This document shows, one piece after another, positions 14,138-21,687 of a DNA stretch of 39,395 bases (position 1 is the first letter of the stretch; the number at the start of each line of letters is the position of its first letter). The DNA lies in IMG/VR virus record IMGVR_UViG_3300045919_000104, positions 1 through 39,395 of that record; one strand, 5' to 3'. The translations under genes were made by a program, and so were the position numbers. The notes under the pieces are model-generated. The model saw only the letters and a list, made by a program, of their open reading frames with translations, did not search any database and had not been told where the DNA came from. The stretch comes from a virus.

Positions 14138-14280
14138 GCCGAGAAACTATAAGCACAAAAACTAATATTCTATATAATACATAGAGTAGTTAATACTACA
14201 TAAGAAAAACAAAACCTTATAATGATACTCAACCTTACCTGTTTAGCACAGGTATAGGTTTCGTAAAGAAAGGACAATCT
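14138..14280 (+). other. A+T-rich gap between primase and helicase
   Basis: There is no gene. It contains a TATAAT at 14173-14178 without a good -35 box, and a hairpin at 14231-14260 (TACCTGT/ACAGGTA extended by AACCT/AGGTT past a bulge). The AAAGGA ribosome site of the helicase follows. It may be a regulatory leader or an attenuator. Confidence 0.5.
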
Positions 14281-15501
14281 TTGTCTTATGAATTAAACAT
14301 CATTAAATCTTTCTTGAACAAAGAGTGTTACATCAACTACAGGAACTATGTTGATAAAAAGCTCTTGTCTTTGGAAGTATCAAAGATTCTAACAGTGTTA
14401 GATGAACTACAACGTGCTTCAGAAAAAGACATTTCTTTGTCTGATCTTGAACATATAACACTGTCTAAAGAAAATCCATTTGAGACTTACCAAGAGATCT
14501 TCTCAGTGCTTGAGAAACTAGAACAGTCTTTCACTATAGAAAAGCTCCTAGAATCAATTAAAAATCGTAAGCTGTTGGAAGATATCAGTGCTGCTGCATA
14601 CGACGCTTCTAAGGGCTTTAAAGAGGTTACAGACATACTCTCGTTGGTGGATAAGCTTACAAATCCTGTAGATGAAACAGTAGTCGAGTATGTAACAGAT
14701 GATTTGGAGGATATTCTTAGTGATACCGTTAAAACACCGGGTCTTCGTTGGAGGCTCAATATGCTTAACAAGAGTCTTGGATCACTCCGAAAGGGTGACT
14801 TTGGTTTCTTGTTTGCAAGACCCGAGACAGGCAAGACAACGTTTCTTGCGTCAGAAGTATCGTTCATGGCAGAGCAAGCCTTCCAGAAAGGAGCAGGACC
14901 AGTTCTCTGGTTCAATAATGAGGAACGAGGCAAGAAAGTTAAGCTCCGCGTATATCAAGCGGTACTGGGAGCGCGCGTTGAACACCTACTATCCGCCCCA
15001 GAGCGTGCAAAGGCGGCATATGTTGCGAAAGTTGGACAGAGCATTAAACTCTTTGACTCTTCGCTCATCTCTAAATACTTTGTTGAAACGGTATGCGCCA
15101 AAGAAAAGCCGAGCCTCGTTGTGTTTGACCAACTTGACAAGGTTACTGGCTTTAAGGGAGATCGAACAGACTTGGTTCTGGGTGAGATCTATACATGGGC
15201 GAGATCCTTGGCGAAAGAGTATTGCCCCGTCATTGGGGTATCTCAGGCAGATGGTACTGCGGAAGGTATTGACTACCTTGAAATGTCACATGTCGCTAAC
15301 GCCAAGACAGCGAAGCAAGCTGAAGCCGATTGGATATTGGGTATAGGTAAGAAACCTGAAGCTGCGTTTGATCTGGTACGTTACTTCCATATCTGCAAGA
15401 ATAAGCTTTCCGGTGATGGAATTGATATGCAACCTAACCTAAGGCATGGAAGATTTGAAGTTCTGATAAAGGCAGATATTGCACGTTATGCAGACATCTG
15501 A
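14281..15501 (+). CDS. DnaB-like replicative helicase (RecA fold)
   Basis: The C-terminal half is a DnaB/T7 gp4-type helicase: Walker A ARPETGKTT (Lys185), an acidic NNEE after the next strand, Walker B SLVVFDQLDK (Asp283), GVSQADGTA as the glutamine switch, and a C-terminal R-finger region near NKLSGDG. The N-terminal 130 residues are helical, likely for oligomer or primase contact. TTG 14281 is the start: AAAGGA lies seven bases upstream and no in-frame ATG is near. It unwinds duplex DNA ahead of the polymerase. A palindrome copy lies inside the gene at 14388. Confidence 0.85.
   Translation: MSYELNIIKSFLNKECYINYRNYVDKKLLSLEVSKILTVLDELQRASEKDISLSDLEHITLSKENPFETYQEIFSVLEKLEQSFTIEKLLESIKNRKLLEDISAAAYDASKGFKEVTDILSLVDKLTNPVDETVVEYVTDDLEDILSDTVKTPGLRWRLNMLNKSLGSLRKGDFGFLFARPETGKTTFLASEVSFMAEQAFQKGAGPVLWFNNEERGKKVKLRVYQAVLGARVEHLLSAPERAKAAYVAKVGQSIKLFDSSLISKYFVETVCAKEKPSLVVFDQLDKVTGFKGDRTDLVLGEIYTWARSLAKEYCPVIGVSQADGTAEGIDYLEMSHVANAKTAKQAEADWILGIGKKPEAAFDLVRYFHICKNKLSGDGIDMQPNLRHGRFEVLIKADIARYADI
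14388..14402. promoter_or_regulatory. 15-bp palindrome, copy 6
   Basis: TCTAACAGTGTTAGA inside the helicase coding region, about 107 bases after its start. An exact match within a gene is unexpected by chance and may mark an internal binding site. Confidence 0.55.
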
Positions 15502-15688
15502 TAATGAGTATACTACAGCAGTCCTGTTCCTAGAGGATGTAATCAACGGTTGGATACCACATATCCCTCCACAGTCTGATAGATGTATTACAGCTATTCA
15601 ACATGCCTTGGAAGTTCTCGTATCCAACGAACACTTTGATGGTGAAAATAGACAACTGTTTACACACGATAAAAGGTTTAAACAATGA
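15488..15688 (+). CDS. Hypothetical protein (66 aa)
   Basis: Not recognised; small and soluble. ATG 15488 overlaps the helicase end by 14 bases, and the end overlaps the next gene by four bases. It is probably translated by coupling. Confidence 0.5.
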   Translation: MQTSDNEYTTAVLFLEDVINGWIPHIPPQSDRCITAIQHALEVLVSNEHFDGENRQLFTHDKRFKQ

Positions 15689-15918
15689 ACAAGATATGTC
15701 GAACATGTAAGTTTTGGGAAAAACCCCATTCATGGGAAGCAGGTACAGACTTAGAATTACTAGGGGGATATTGTCATAATCCAAAAATTAGAGAAGATAA
15801 TGACGTATCCGAGAATGTATTTGCAATTGATGGATTAGTATATCCCTATCATGAAGGGGCACAGCATTTCTGGACGGGACCTATTTTTGGTTGTGTTCTG
15901 CATGAACTACAGGAGTAA
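15685..15918 (+). CDS. Cys-containing phage protein (77 aa)
   Basis: The pattern CRTCKFW ... GYCHN ... FGCVLHE is a recurring four-cysteine signature of small phage proteins that probably bind zinc. It overlaps the preceding gene (ATGA) and the following nuclease gene. Function is not known. Confidence 0.65.
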   Translation: MNKICRTCKFWEKPHSWEAGTDLELLGGYCHNPKIREDNDVSENVFAIDGLVYPYHEGAQHFWTGPIFGCVLHELQE

Positions 15919-16186
15919 GAAACTTGTCGAAGCTTGTAGAGAACTGCCCTGTATGGCTTGTGGTAAGCAGGATGGGACAGTGGTGGCGGCTCACTCAAAT
16001 CAACAGAAGGACGGAAAAGGAACCGGAATTAAGGCTCACGACTTCCGGGTTGCAGCATTATGTTATGAATGCCACATGGAAATTGATCAGGGAAGCAACC
16101 TATCCTATAGCGATAGAATTGCCAGATGGGAGGACGCACATCGTAATACCATTGGGTGTCTCTTCCTCAAAGGAATCATTAAGTGA
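15902..16186 (+). CDS. HNH-like / Ref-type nuclease (94 aa)
   Basis: It resembles DUF1364/Ref-like HNH proteins: LPCMACGK (first CxxC), VVAAHSNQ (general-base His), GTGIKAHDFRVAALCYECHMEID (second CxxC and catalytic His). Such proteins are small DNA nucleases encoded near phage replication genes. ATG 15902 lacks a strong ribosome site and overlaps the previous gene by 17 bases. A competing frame from 15924 is open but shows no domain. Confidence 0.7.
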   Translation: MNYRSKKLVEACRELPCMACGKQDGTVVAAHSNQQKDGKGTGIKAHDFRVAALCYECHMEIDQGSNLSYSDRIARWEDAHRNTIGCLFLKGIIK

Positions 16187-17337
16187 TACTTACTCTTGAC
16201 TGTGAAACAACGATTAACCAAGGGGTAAATAAAGATGGGTATGATCTCACTAAACTTAATGGCGGTGGCGTACATGACCAGTTTCAATCCATGGTTTGCT
16301 TTTCTTGGTACACCGATGCAGGTAACTCAGGATGTGGTATTAACGATGAAGAATATTTTGAAGATCTTCAGCAACTAATCAATGAAGCAGAACTTATTGT
16401 CGGATTTAACTTCAAGTTTGACTACCAGTGGTTTAAGCGTTATGGAATTAAACTCGATCATAAACGCATTTGGGATTGTCAGACAGCAGAGTTCATCCTC
16501 TCACGGCAGGAACATCGCTTTCCAAGCCTTGACGAATGCTGTGCAAAGTATGGACTCGGAGCCAAGCTTGATGTTGTCAAGTACGATTACTGGCAAAAGG
16601 GGATAGATACAAATAACGTACCTTGGGAGATCCTCTCCGCTTATGCACTAGAGGACACCAGACTTACGTTGGAACTATACAAGAAACAGAAGGAAGTAGT
16701 TGGCTCGAAGGAACGCATAATCTCTCTATGCTGTCAAGACCTTGTAGGTTTAGCAGAAATGGAGTATAATGGTATGCGTTACCAACGAGAGGAGAGTCTA
16801 CGCAAAGCCAAGGAAATAGAAGTACAGCTTGCTGATCTGGATAGAAAAATCAGTAAGTTTCACAGTGTCCCTAATTTTAACCCTAATAGTAACGATCATC
16901 TGTCTGCCCTTCTTTATGGTGGGACGATTACTGATGACGTTCATGTCCCCGTTGGGATTTATAAAACAGGTTGGAAAATCGGAGCAACCCGATACAAGAT
17001 TGAAGTAAATGAGTTTGTCCTGCCAAGGCTTATAAAGCCCTTGAAGGGCACAGAGATGGCTAAGGGTGGGTTGTATAGTACATCAGAGGATACGTTGCTT
17101 AAACTGCCCTCTCATCCCGTCCTAGAGCTAATCCTAGAATCAAGGAAGCTAGCGAAACTTCGTGGAACCTACTATGAAGGGCTTCCTGCTAGACAGGATG
17201 AAATGAATGCGGGTTATGAATACATCTACGGACAGTTCAATCAGTGCGTAGCACAGACAGGTAGGCTATCAAGCAGCAAACCAAACCTTCAGAATATTCC
17301 AGATGACATCCAAAAGTTATTTGTATCACGATACTAG
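16183..17337 (+). CDS. DNA polymerase part I (3'-5' exonuclease and start of polymerase domain)
   Basis: This is a family A (T7-type) DNA polymerase N-terminal portion. The exonuclease site is complete: LTLDCET (Asp6, Glu8), VGFNFKFD (Asp80), YALED (Tyr154, Asp158). The polymerase domain begins and runs through the helix-strand motif TGRLSSSKPNLQNIP (359-373), then IQKLFVSRY and a stop at 17335. The palm motifs A-C are missing here and occur in the next gene. With part II the total (384 + 234 aa) matches a normal polymerase. Either two proteins reassemble or the interruption is removed from RNA. It overlaps the nuclease gene by four bases. Confidence 0.85.
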   Translation: MILTLDCETTINQGVNKDGYDLTKLNGGGVHDQFQSMVCFSWYTDAGNSGCGINDEEYFEDLQQLINEAELIVGFNFKFDYQWFKRYGIKLDHKRIWDCQTAEFILSRQEHRFPSLDECCAKYGLGAKLDVVKYDYWQKGIDTNNVPWEILSAYALEDTRLTLELYKKQKEVVGSKERIISLCCQDLVGLAEMEYNGMRYQREESLRKAKEIEVQLADLDRKISKFHSVPNFNPNSNDHLSALLYGGTITDDVHVPVGIYKTGWKIGATRYKIEVNEFVLPRLIKPLKGTEMAKGGLYSTSEDTLLKLPSHPVLELILESRKLAKLRGTYYEGLPARQDEMNAGYEYIYGQFNQCVAQTGRLSSSKPNLQNIPDDIQKLFVSRY

Positions 17338-17510
17338 AGCTAATGAAGAGGCATCTTATTTTCACGCCTTGACAGACTTCGGTAAGATATGTTATAATAA
17401 TGCTCCTAAAGTAATTGGAGACATTGAAAAATACTTTCCTGAGGTGTATGATCAACTTCTTGACGCTATTATTTGGCACATAGATTCTAAAAAAACAAAA
17501 GGGGTTCTTC
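17338..17510 (+). other. 173-base interruption of the DNA polymerase gene
   Basis: It separates VSRY of part I from the motif A strand of part II, a place where family A polymerases normally need only a few residues. It is A+T-rich, carries a promoter-like TTGACA-18-TATAAT and ends in AAAGGGG before TTG 17511. No conserved group I core was recognised, and it is short for one. It could be an insertion that made two genes, or a small intron. Confidence 0.65.
17369..17398 (+). promoter_or_regulatory. Promoter-like element inside the polymerase interruption
   Basis: Exact TTGACA and TATAAT boxes with an 18-base spacer. It would transcribe part II of the polymerase separately. The match could be chance in A+T-rich DNA, but both hexamers are perfect. 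Confidence 0.5.
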
Positions 17511-18215
17511 TTGCTGGTAGCCGTTGATGCAGCGCAGTTGGAATGGCGCTGTGCAGCATGGCTAAGTAATGACGAAGTGGCTCTCAGGGAGATTAACAGT
17601 GGTGCCGACACTCACAGCCTCAATCAGGAAGCTTTCAATCTTCCTTCAAGACTTATTTCAAAGATTTATCTCTTTCGAACAATTTTCAGGGGAAGTGGTT
17701 ATGCCTTTGCTCATGACCCTAGCTTTAGTCATGTATCTTCATCTCCTGACTTCTGGGATGATATAAATTGTAAATTCTACAATAAGTATTCGGGACTTGA
17801 CAGATGGCATACGAGCCTTGCTCAACTCAGTGCTTCCCGGCAGCCAATTCAAGGTCCAACCGGGAGAGAGTGGCTTATTCTACCTGACGATAAAGGTAAG
17901 CTCAAGTGGAGTACATTCACCAACTATCCCGTTCAAGGAACTGGGGCAGACCTTGTTGCAATTGCACGGGTATCTCTTCGCAACCGCCTGTCTGCCAAAG
18001 GAACAATGGCCCTCCCAGTCTCAACTGTTCACGATAGTATCGTCTGGGATTGTCCCGACAGTGAAGTTCCCGTAGTAGCACAAACTATGGTAGATGTTTT
18101 TAATGATCTACCTTTGAATTTTAATAAGTTGTTTAAACAAAAACTACCCTGTCCCTTCCCCGGTGAAGTCAAGATAGGTAAGAATCTTTCCGAGATGGAG
18201 AAGTATATTGTCTGA
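17511..18215 (+). CDS. DNA polymerase part II (palm and fingers)
   Basis: It contains the catalytic motifs of family A polymerases: motif A VAVDAAQLEWR (Asp6, Glu11), motif B around RLISKIYLFRTIFRGSGYAF (Arg47, Lys51), and motif C VSTVHDSIVWD (His174, Asp175). TTG 17511 has AAAGGGG six bases upstream, so it could be translated alone. The protein would begin right at the motif A strand. Without part I it lacks the thumb and exonuclease. It overlaps the next gene by eight bases. Confidence 0.85.
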   Translation: MLVAVDAAQLEWRCAAWLSNDEVALREINSGADTHSLNQEAFNLPSRLISKIYLFRTIFRGSGYAFAHDPSFSHVSSSPDFWDDINCKFYNKYSGLDRWHTSLAQLSASRQPIQGPTGREWLILPDDKGKLKWSTFTNYPVQGTGADLVAIARVSLRNRLSAKGTMALPVSTVHDSIVWDCPDSEVPVVAQTMVDVFNDLPLNFNKLFKQKLPCPFPGEVKIGKNLSEMEKYIV

Positions 18216-18741
18216 TATGAACATCAGTATTATTGCAGTAGACCGAGAAGTTATTCAGAAGAAGAAGGGGCCGGGTACGTACGAAGTATTGAACGTAACC
18301 TACAAGAACCACACATTTCAAGATAAGGTAGAATCAAAGAAGTTGGTGGACTTTGCAACCGATAAGGATCTTTACAAGACAGTCGGTGATGCAAATAAAG
18401 GTGATACATTTTCAATTGAACGGGAAAAAGATGCTACTGGACAGTATTGGAACTGGGTTGGGATCGCACGACAGGACGGAACGGTTAGTGGAGCGGCTAG
18501 TTCTAGCAAGCCTACTAGCTCGGTTACAACCAAAAGCACTTACCAAACGCCAGAAGAACGCGCTGCTGTACAACTTTACATCATCAGGCAGTCTAGTATT
18601 GCAAGCGCAGTCAACTTGACTAAGGATCATGGTACTCCTACTGCTGATAGTGTGATTGAAATTGCACGAAAGTTTGAAGAATATGTTCTTGGAATCGAGC
18701 AGCCTACCATTGAGAATCTTTCTAACGATATTCCTTACTAA
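18208..18741 (+). CDS. Putative single-stranded DNA-binding protein (177 aa)
   Basis: The N-terminal 95 residues look like an OB-type domain of the kind found next to phage polymerases (beta-rich, ending in REKDATGQYWNWVGI). A Ser/Thr/Gly linker (95-112) and a helical C-terminal domain (TPEERAAVQLYIIRQSSI) follow. The position directly after the polymerase supports a role in coating ssDNA and recruiting replication proteins. TTG 18208 has GGAG seven bases upstream; ATG 18217 is the alternative and lacks a close site. No exact homologue is claimed. Confidence 0.6.
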   Translation: MSDMNISIIAVDREVIQKKKGPGTYEVLNVTYKNHTFQDKVESKKLVDFATDKDLYKTVGDANKGDTFSIEREKDATGQYWNWVGIARQDGTVSGAASSSKPTSSVTTKSTYQTPEERAAVQLYIIRQSSIASAVNLTKDHGTPTADSVIEIARKFEEYVLGIEQPTIENLSNDIPY

Positions 18742-18911
18742 TGTATAACATTTATCGTAATAATCGTTTGGTTACGAAACAGAAGTTCTATGAATACGAA
18801 GTAGCTCGCCGCATGGCACGCTACATCATTCGTAACCAGTTTGAAGGTATTGTATTCCCTGAAAGCAATCCACCTATCTCTGCTTTCGGATTTGAAATTC
18901 GTAAGGGTTAA
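18741..18911 (+). CDS. Hypothetical basic protein (56 aa)
   Basis: Small and Arg/Tyr-rich (EVARRMARYIIRNQ helix), not recognised. ATG 18741 shares its A with the preceding stop. It may contact nucleic acid given its charge. A tRNA-like element follows ten bases later. Confidence 0.5.
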   Translation: MYNIYRNNRLVTKQKFYEYEVARRMARYIIRNQFEGIVFPESNPPISAFGFEIRKG

Positions 18912-18920
18912 TTGAAGTAT

Positions 18921-18990
18921 GCTAAGGAACCCAAATGGTTCGGGTAGGTGACAAGCCAGACTGTAGTTGGTTCGATTCCAACCCTTAGTG
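18921..18990 (+). tRNA. Degenerate tRNA-like element
   Basis: A 7-bp acceptor stem (GCTAAGG with CCTTAGT) and a perfect T arm (GTTGG-TTCGATT-CCAAC) are present, with a D-arm-like hairpin (ACCC/GGGT around AAATGGTTC). No canonical 5-bp anticodon stem with 7-nt loop can be formed. CAGACTGTAG resembles a tRNA-Tyr anticodon arm that lost its 3' half. The length (about 70 nt) is short. It is probably a pseudo-tRNA or a tRNA-like RNA; amino-acid identity cannot be given. Confidence 0.45.
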
Positions 18991-19007
18991 CCCAATAAAG
19001 GATACCT

Positions 19008-19181
19008 ATGAGCAAAGGTTCTAAACAACGTCCTACAGACAAGCTTCAGTTTGATAAGGGATGGGACATTATCTTTGGTTCTACAAAGAAACCTGATGTT
19101 GTTCTTAAAGATCCCTATTTCAAGGAAGAAGATCCCTATGAGGATTATAAACCTCAAGACAGCCCTGTATGCAAAGAATAG
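19008..19181 (+). CDS. Hypothetical protein (57 aa)
   Basis: A small charged protein with a basic N-terminus (MSKGSKQRP) and an acidic, proline-rich tail, not recognised. AAAGGA lies upstream of ATG 19008. It overlaps the exonuclease gene by 13 bases. Confidence 0.55.
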   Translation: MSKGSKQRPTDKLQFDKGWDIIFGSTKKPDVVLKDPYFKEEDPYEDYKPQDSPVCKE

Positions 19182-19900
19182 CCCTCCTTGATGGAGATAT
19201 AATTGGCTACCGTTCCGCCGCTTCCTGCAACCCCACCAAGTCCAAACCCTTCCTCGAACCCTTGGACACTGCTATCCAACGTGCAGACGAACTCTGCTGG
19301 AGAATCCTCACGGATGTTGATTCTTCAGAGTACGAAATGTATCTGGGAGGCTCTGAGAACTTTAGAAAGCAAATTGACCCCGAATACAAGGCTAATCGTA
19401 AAAGTGAAAAACCACAATGGCTTGAGCCAGTACGGGAGTTTCTTATTGAAGAATGGCAAGCTAAGGTCTGTGGAGGTTACGAAACTGATGATGCTTTGTC
19501 AATGCGGGCCACAGAACTTGGACCCGGGAAATTTGTAATATGTAGTATTGACAAAGACTTGAAACAAATACCCGGAGATCACTATAACTTCGTTAAACTT
19601 GAGCATTTCACCATCGATATTTATCAGGCAGCAAAACACTTTTGGGCTTCAATGCTTATCGGAGATACCGCTGACAATATCCGTGGAGTTGACGGACTTG
19701 GACAGGTTAAGGCTTACCGAGCATTGGAAGGACTTGATTCAGAAGAGTTCTATGACAAAGTACGAGAAATCTATAATGATGATGATAGATTTACCAAAAA
19801 CATGGTACTCCTCCATCTTTTATGCAGTCGAGAAGAATGGCACGACGTAAACCATCTATACGGGCTAGAGCCATTAAGCACGGCTACCGCTCAGGACTAG
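19169..19900 (+). CDS. 5'-3' exonuclease (FEN / T7 gp6 type)
   Basis: The flap-nuclease metal site is present in order: LLDGDIIGYR (Asp8, Asp10), YKANR (73-77), YETDDAL (Asp107, Asp108), SIDKDLKQ (Asp128, Asp130), GDTADN (Asp166, Asp169), then the helix-hairpin-helix GVDGLGQVKA. The enzyme removes RNA primers and degrades host DNA to nucleotides in T7-like phages. ATG 19169 has no strong ribosome site and is probably coupled to the gene before it. It overlaps the endonuclease gene by 79 bases. Confidence 0.85.
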   Translation: MQRIALLDGDIIGYRSAASCNPTKSKPFLEPLDTAIQRADELCWRILTDVDSSEYEMYLGGSENFRKQIDPEYKANRKSEKPQWLEPVREFLIEEWQAKVCGGYETDDALSMRATELGPGKFVICSIDKDLKQIPGDHYNFVKLEHFTIDIYQAAKHFWASMLIGDTADNIRGVDGLGQVKAYRALEGLDSEEFYDKVREIYNDDDRFTKNMVLLHLLCSREEWHDVNHLYGLEPLSTATAQD

Positions 19901-20253
19901 AGCACATCCTCTCTGAGTTCCTAGATAACCACAAGATTAAATATGAGTATGAGAAACTCAAGATCAAATATGTAGTGCCTGAGAAAGAGCATACATATAC
20001 ACCGGACTTTGACCTCGGTAAAATGATCGTAGAAACTAAGGGTAGGTTTCTCCCCGATGATCGTAAGAAGATGCTCCTAGTAAAAGAACAGCATCCTGAA
20101 TATGACATCCGCCTCGTATTCTCTAACTCAAAAACAACGCTTACTAAATCCTCCAAGACCACCTATGGTGATTGGGCAGTGAAGAATGGCTTTAAGTATG
20201 CAGACAAGGTAATACCTGATGAATGGATCAAAGAGTGCAAATCAACAAAGTAA
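19822..20253 (+). CDS. T7 endonuclease I-like Holliday junction resolvase
   Basis: It aligns by eye with T7 gp3 along most of its length: RSGLE (Glu27), HTYTPDFDL (Asp62), IVETKGRF (Glu71, Lys73), EQHPEYDIRLVF, and DEWIKE near the end. These are the four catalytic residues of the family. The length is 143 aa against about 149 in T7. It cleaves branched DNA, clearing junctions before packaging and helping degrade host DNA. Two starts are possible, ATG 19822 and ATG 19837. Confidence 0.9.
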   Translation: MQSRRMARRKPSIRARAIKHGYRSGLEHILSEFLDNHKIKYEYEKLKIKYVVPEKEHTYTPDFDLGKMIVETKGRFLPDDRKKMLLVKEQHPEYDIRLVFSNSKTTLTKSSKTTYGDWAVKNGFKYADKVIPDEWIKECKSTK

Positions 20254-20417
20254 TTGAGCTTAATGGAAAGACAGTAGAGTTTACAGGCCGTCTTGAGGGC
20301 CGTGAACTTGATGTAGTTATTGAAGTGGGTCTTAACATCCTTATGAATGCGGGGGCTCTTCCCATTGTCTATGGTGATGATAACACTATCTCCCCAGATC
20401 GTGATGCAATGAATTGA
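20223..20417 (+). CDS. Hypothetical protein (64 aa)
   Basis: Small and beta-rich (VIELNGKTVEFTGRLEGRELDVVIEVGLN), not recognised. ATG 20223 overlaps the endonuclease by 31 bases; GTG 20235 is an alternative. Its stop overlaps the next gene's TTG. Confidence 0.5.
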   Translation: MDQRVQINKVIELNGKTVEFTGRLEGRELDVVIEVGLNILMNAGALPIVYGDDNTISPDRDAMN

Positions 20418-21157
20418 AGATTCTCCTCCTTGATTTGGAGACAGCGCCCAACGAAGTTTATGTGTGGGGACTATGGCAACAAAATGTAGGTATTGACAAT
20501 ATTGTAAAACCGGGCTATACTCTTTGTTGGGCAGCTAAATGGTTAGGTGAGAAAGAGATGCACTTCAACAGCCTGCATCATAGTAACCCCAAGAAAATGA
20601 TTAAGGAAATCTATGACCTCGTGGATCAAGCTGACGCCGTCGTTCATTACAATGGTACGAAGTTCGACATGCCAACTCTTAACAAAGAATTCATTTTACA
20701 TGGTTTCACCCCTCCAGCGCCGTATAAGCAAATTGACCTTCTTCGGACAGCTAGAAGTCAGTTTCGTTTCCCATCGAATAAGTTGGATTATATCGCACAA
20801 GCCCTCGGCCTTGGCAGCAAGGTTAGGCACAAAGGAATGGCGCTATGGACTGAATGTATGGCGGGCGAGGATCAGGCTTGGAAGGAAATGGAAACTTACA
20901 ATCGGCAGGATGTACTACTCCTAGAAAAGTTGTACTACAAACTCCTTCCTTGGATTAAAGGTCATGCTAATCATTCTCTCTACGCTACGTCAGGCGTTTG
21001 CTGCACTAACTGTGGTTCTACTAGCTATCAGCGTAGGGGTTCGTATTACACCCAAGCAGGTGTTTATTCTCGGCTCCGCTGCAACGACTGTGGGACATGG
21101 TTCAAGACTGGTTCCAGCGAAGCCCCGAAACCGGCGGATCGAAGCACTACTCTATGA
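20414..21157 (+). CDS. DnaQ/RNase H-like 3'-5' exonuclease with zinc ribbon
   Basis: The RNase H-fold exonuclease motifs are LLLDLETAP (Asp7, Glu9), VVHYNGTKFDMP, and YNRQDVLLL. The fold resembles the YprB/RNase_H_2 group. The last 60 residues form a separate four-cysteine zinc ribbon (CTNC ... CNDC), likely to hold nucleic acid. The start is TTG 20414, overlapping the previous stop. It probably trims or degrades DNA during replication or host takeover. It is distinct from the polymerase proofreading domain. Confidence 0.75.
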   Translation: MKILLLDLETAPNEVYVWGLWQQNVGIDNIVKPGYTLCWAAKWLGEKEMHFNSLHHSNPKKMIKEIYDLVDQADAVVHYNGTKFDMPTLNKEFILHGFTPPAPYKQIDLLRTARSQFRFPSNKLDYIAQALGLGSKVRHKGMALWTECMAGEDQAWKEMETYNRQDVLLLEKLYYKLLPWIKGHANHSLYATSGVCCTNCGSTSYQRRGSYYTQAGVYSRLRCNDCGTWFKTGSSEAPKPADRSTTL

Positions 21158-21333
21158 TCTATCTTATTAATACACTTGTATTTGCACAAATCGCTTTGAC
21201 TGTGTGGGTACATGACACAGAAGAAGATGAAAAGGGATATCCCGGTACTATTACACACTATTTCTTTTGGTATGGCGCACTTGCAGGAGCAAACGCATGG
21301 ATGTTGATGAGTCGGCTGGCCTTTCAGCTTTGA
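21154..21333 (+). CDS. Small membrane protein (59 aa)
   Basis: Two hydrophobic segments (about 2-17 and 34-55) flank an acidic loop (HDTEEDEKG). ATG 21154 overlaps the exonuclease stop (ATGA). Unrecognised. Confidence 0.55.
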   Translation: MIYLINTLVFAQIALTVWVHDTEEDEKGYPGTITHYFFWYGALAGANAWMLMSRLAFQL

Positions 21334-21335
21334 TC

Positions 21336-21413
21336 ATGTTTATTGAACACGAAGACGCACAATTTGCTTTACAAGATTTGATTGACTTTGAGCAAATGTA
21401 TGAGTTCTATTGA
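21336..21413 (+). CDS. Possible very small protein (25 aa)
   Basis: An acidic 25-residue ORF beginning at ATG 21336, two bases after the preceding stop, and ending 14 bases into the DUF3310 gene. It may serve mainly to couple translation between the flanking genes. Weak support. Confidence 0.3.
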   Translation: MFIEHEDAQFALQDLIDFEQMYEFY

Positions 21414-21687
21414 TGACTGTACCCCCGAGGAGTGGCGTATTGCCAACTCCCAGTGGTGTATTAATTGGGACAAAGGAACTGCTACTAAACAAATAGGTGG
21501 CATACACTACAAAAAATGTAAGATCGAACCTTGGGACTACGCAGTTGCTAATGAACTGGATTTCTTCCAAGGTAGTATTGTCAAGTATGTAACACGTTGG
21601 CGTGACAAGAGCGGCGTAGAAGACTTGAAAAAAGCACTCCATTTCCTTGAGAAGTATATTGATGTTAACTCTAAACGAACTGATTGA
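21400..21687 (+). CDS. DUF3310 (SaV nucleotide-kinase-like) protein (95 aa)
   Basis: It shows the DUF3310 pattern: HYKKCKIEPWDYAVAN, then LDFFQGSIVKYVTRWRDKSGVEDLKKALHFLEKYI-type helix, given here by its key residues KYV-RW-K-G-EDL-KA. The family is common in phages near nucleotide-metabolism genes and is often labelled nucleotide kinase, although a kinase motif is not visible. ATG 21400 begins the domain; a TTG 18 bases earlier is the alternative. Confidence 0.75.
   Translation: MSSIDDCTPEEWRIANSQWCINWDKGTATKQIGGIHYKKCKIEPWDYAVANELDFFQGSIVKYVTRWRDKSGVEDLKKALHFLEKYIDVNSKRTD

Noticed and set aside
17338-17510. Group I intron in the polymerase gene
   Set aside because: The interval is short for a group I intron and I could not see the conserved core elements. 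Kept only as an alternative in the finding.
17303-17527. 74-codon ORF spanning the DNA polymerase interruption
   Set aside because: It starts in part I and ends in part II in a third frame, has no ribosome site and no recognised domain. It could only matter if two frameshifts occurred, which is less simple than a split gene or intron.
18738-19157. 139-codon - strand ORF
   Set aside because: It reads antisense through the tRNA-like element and two small genes, giving the familiar GWNRTN...-type artefact peptide.
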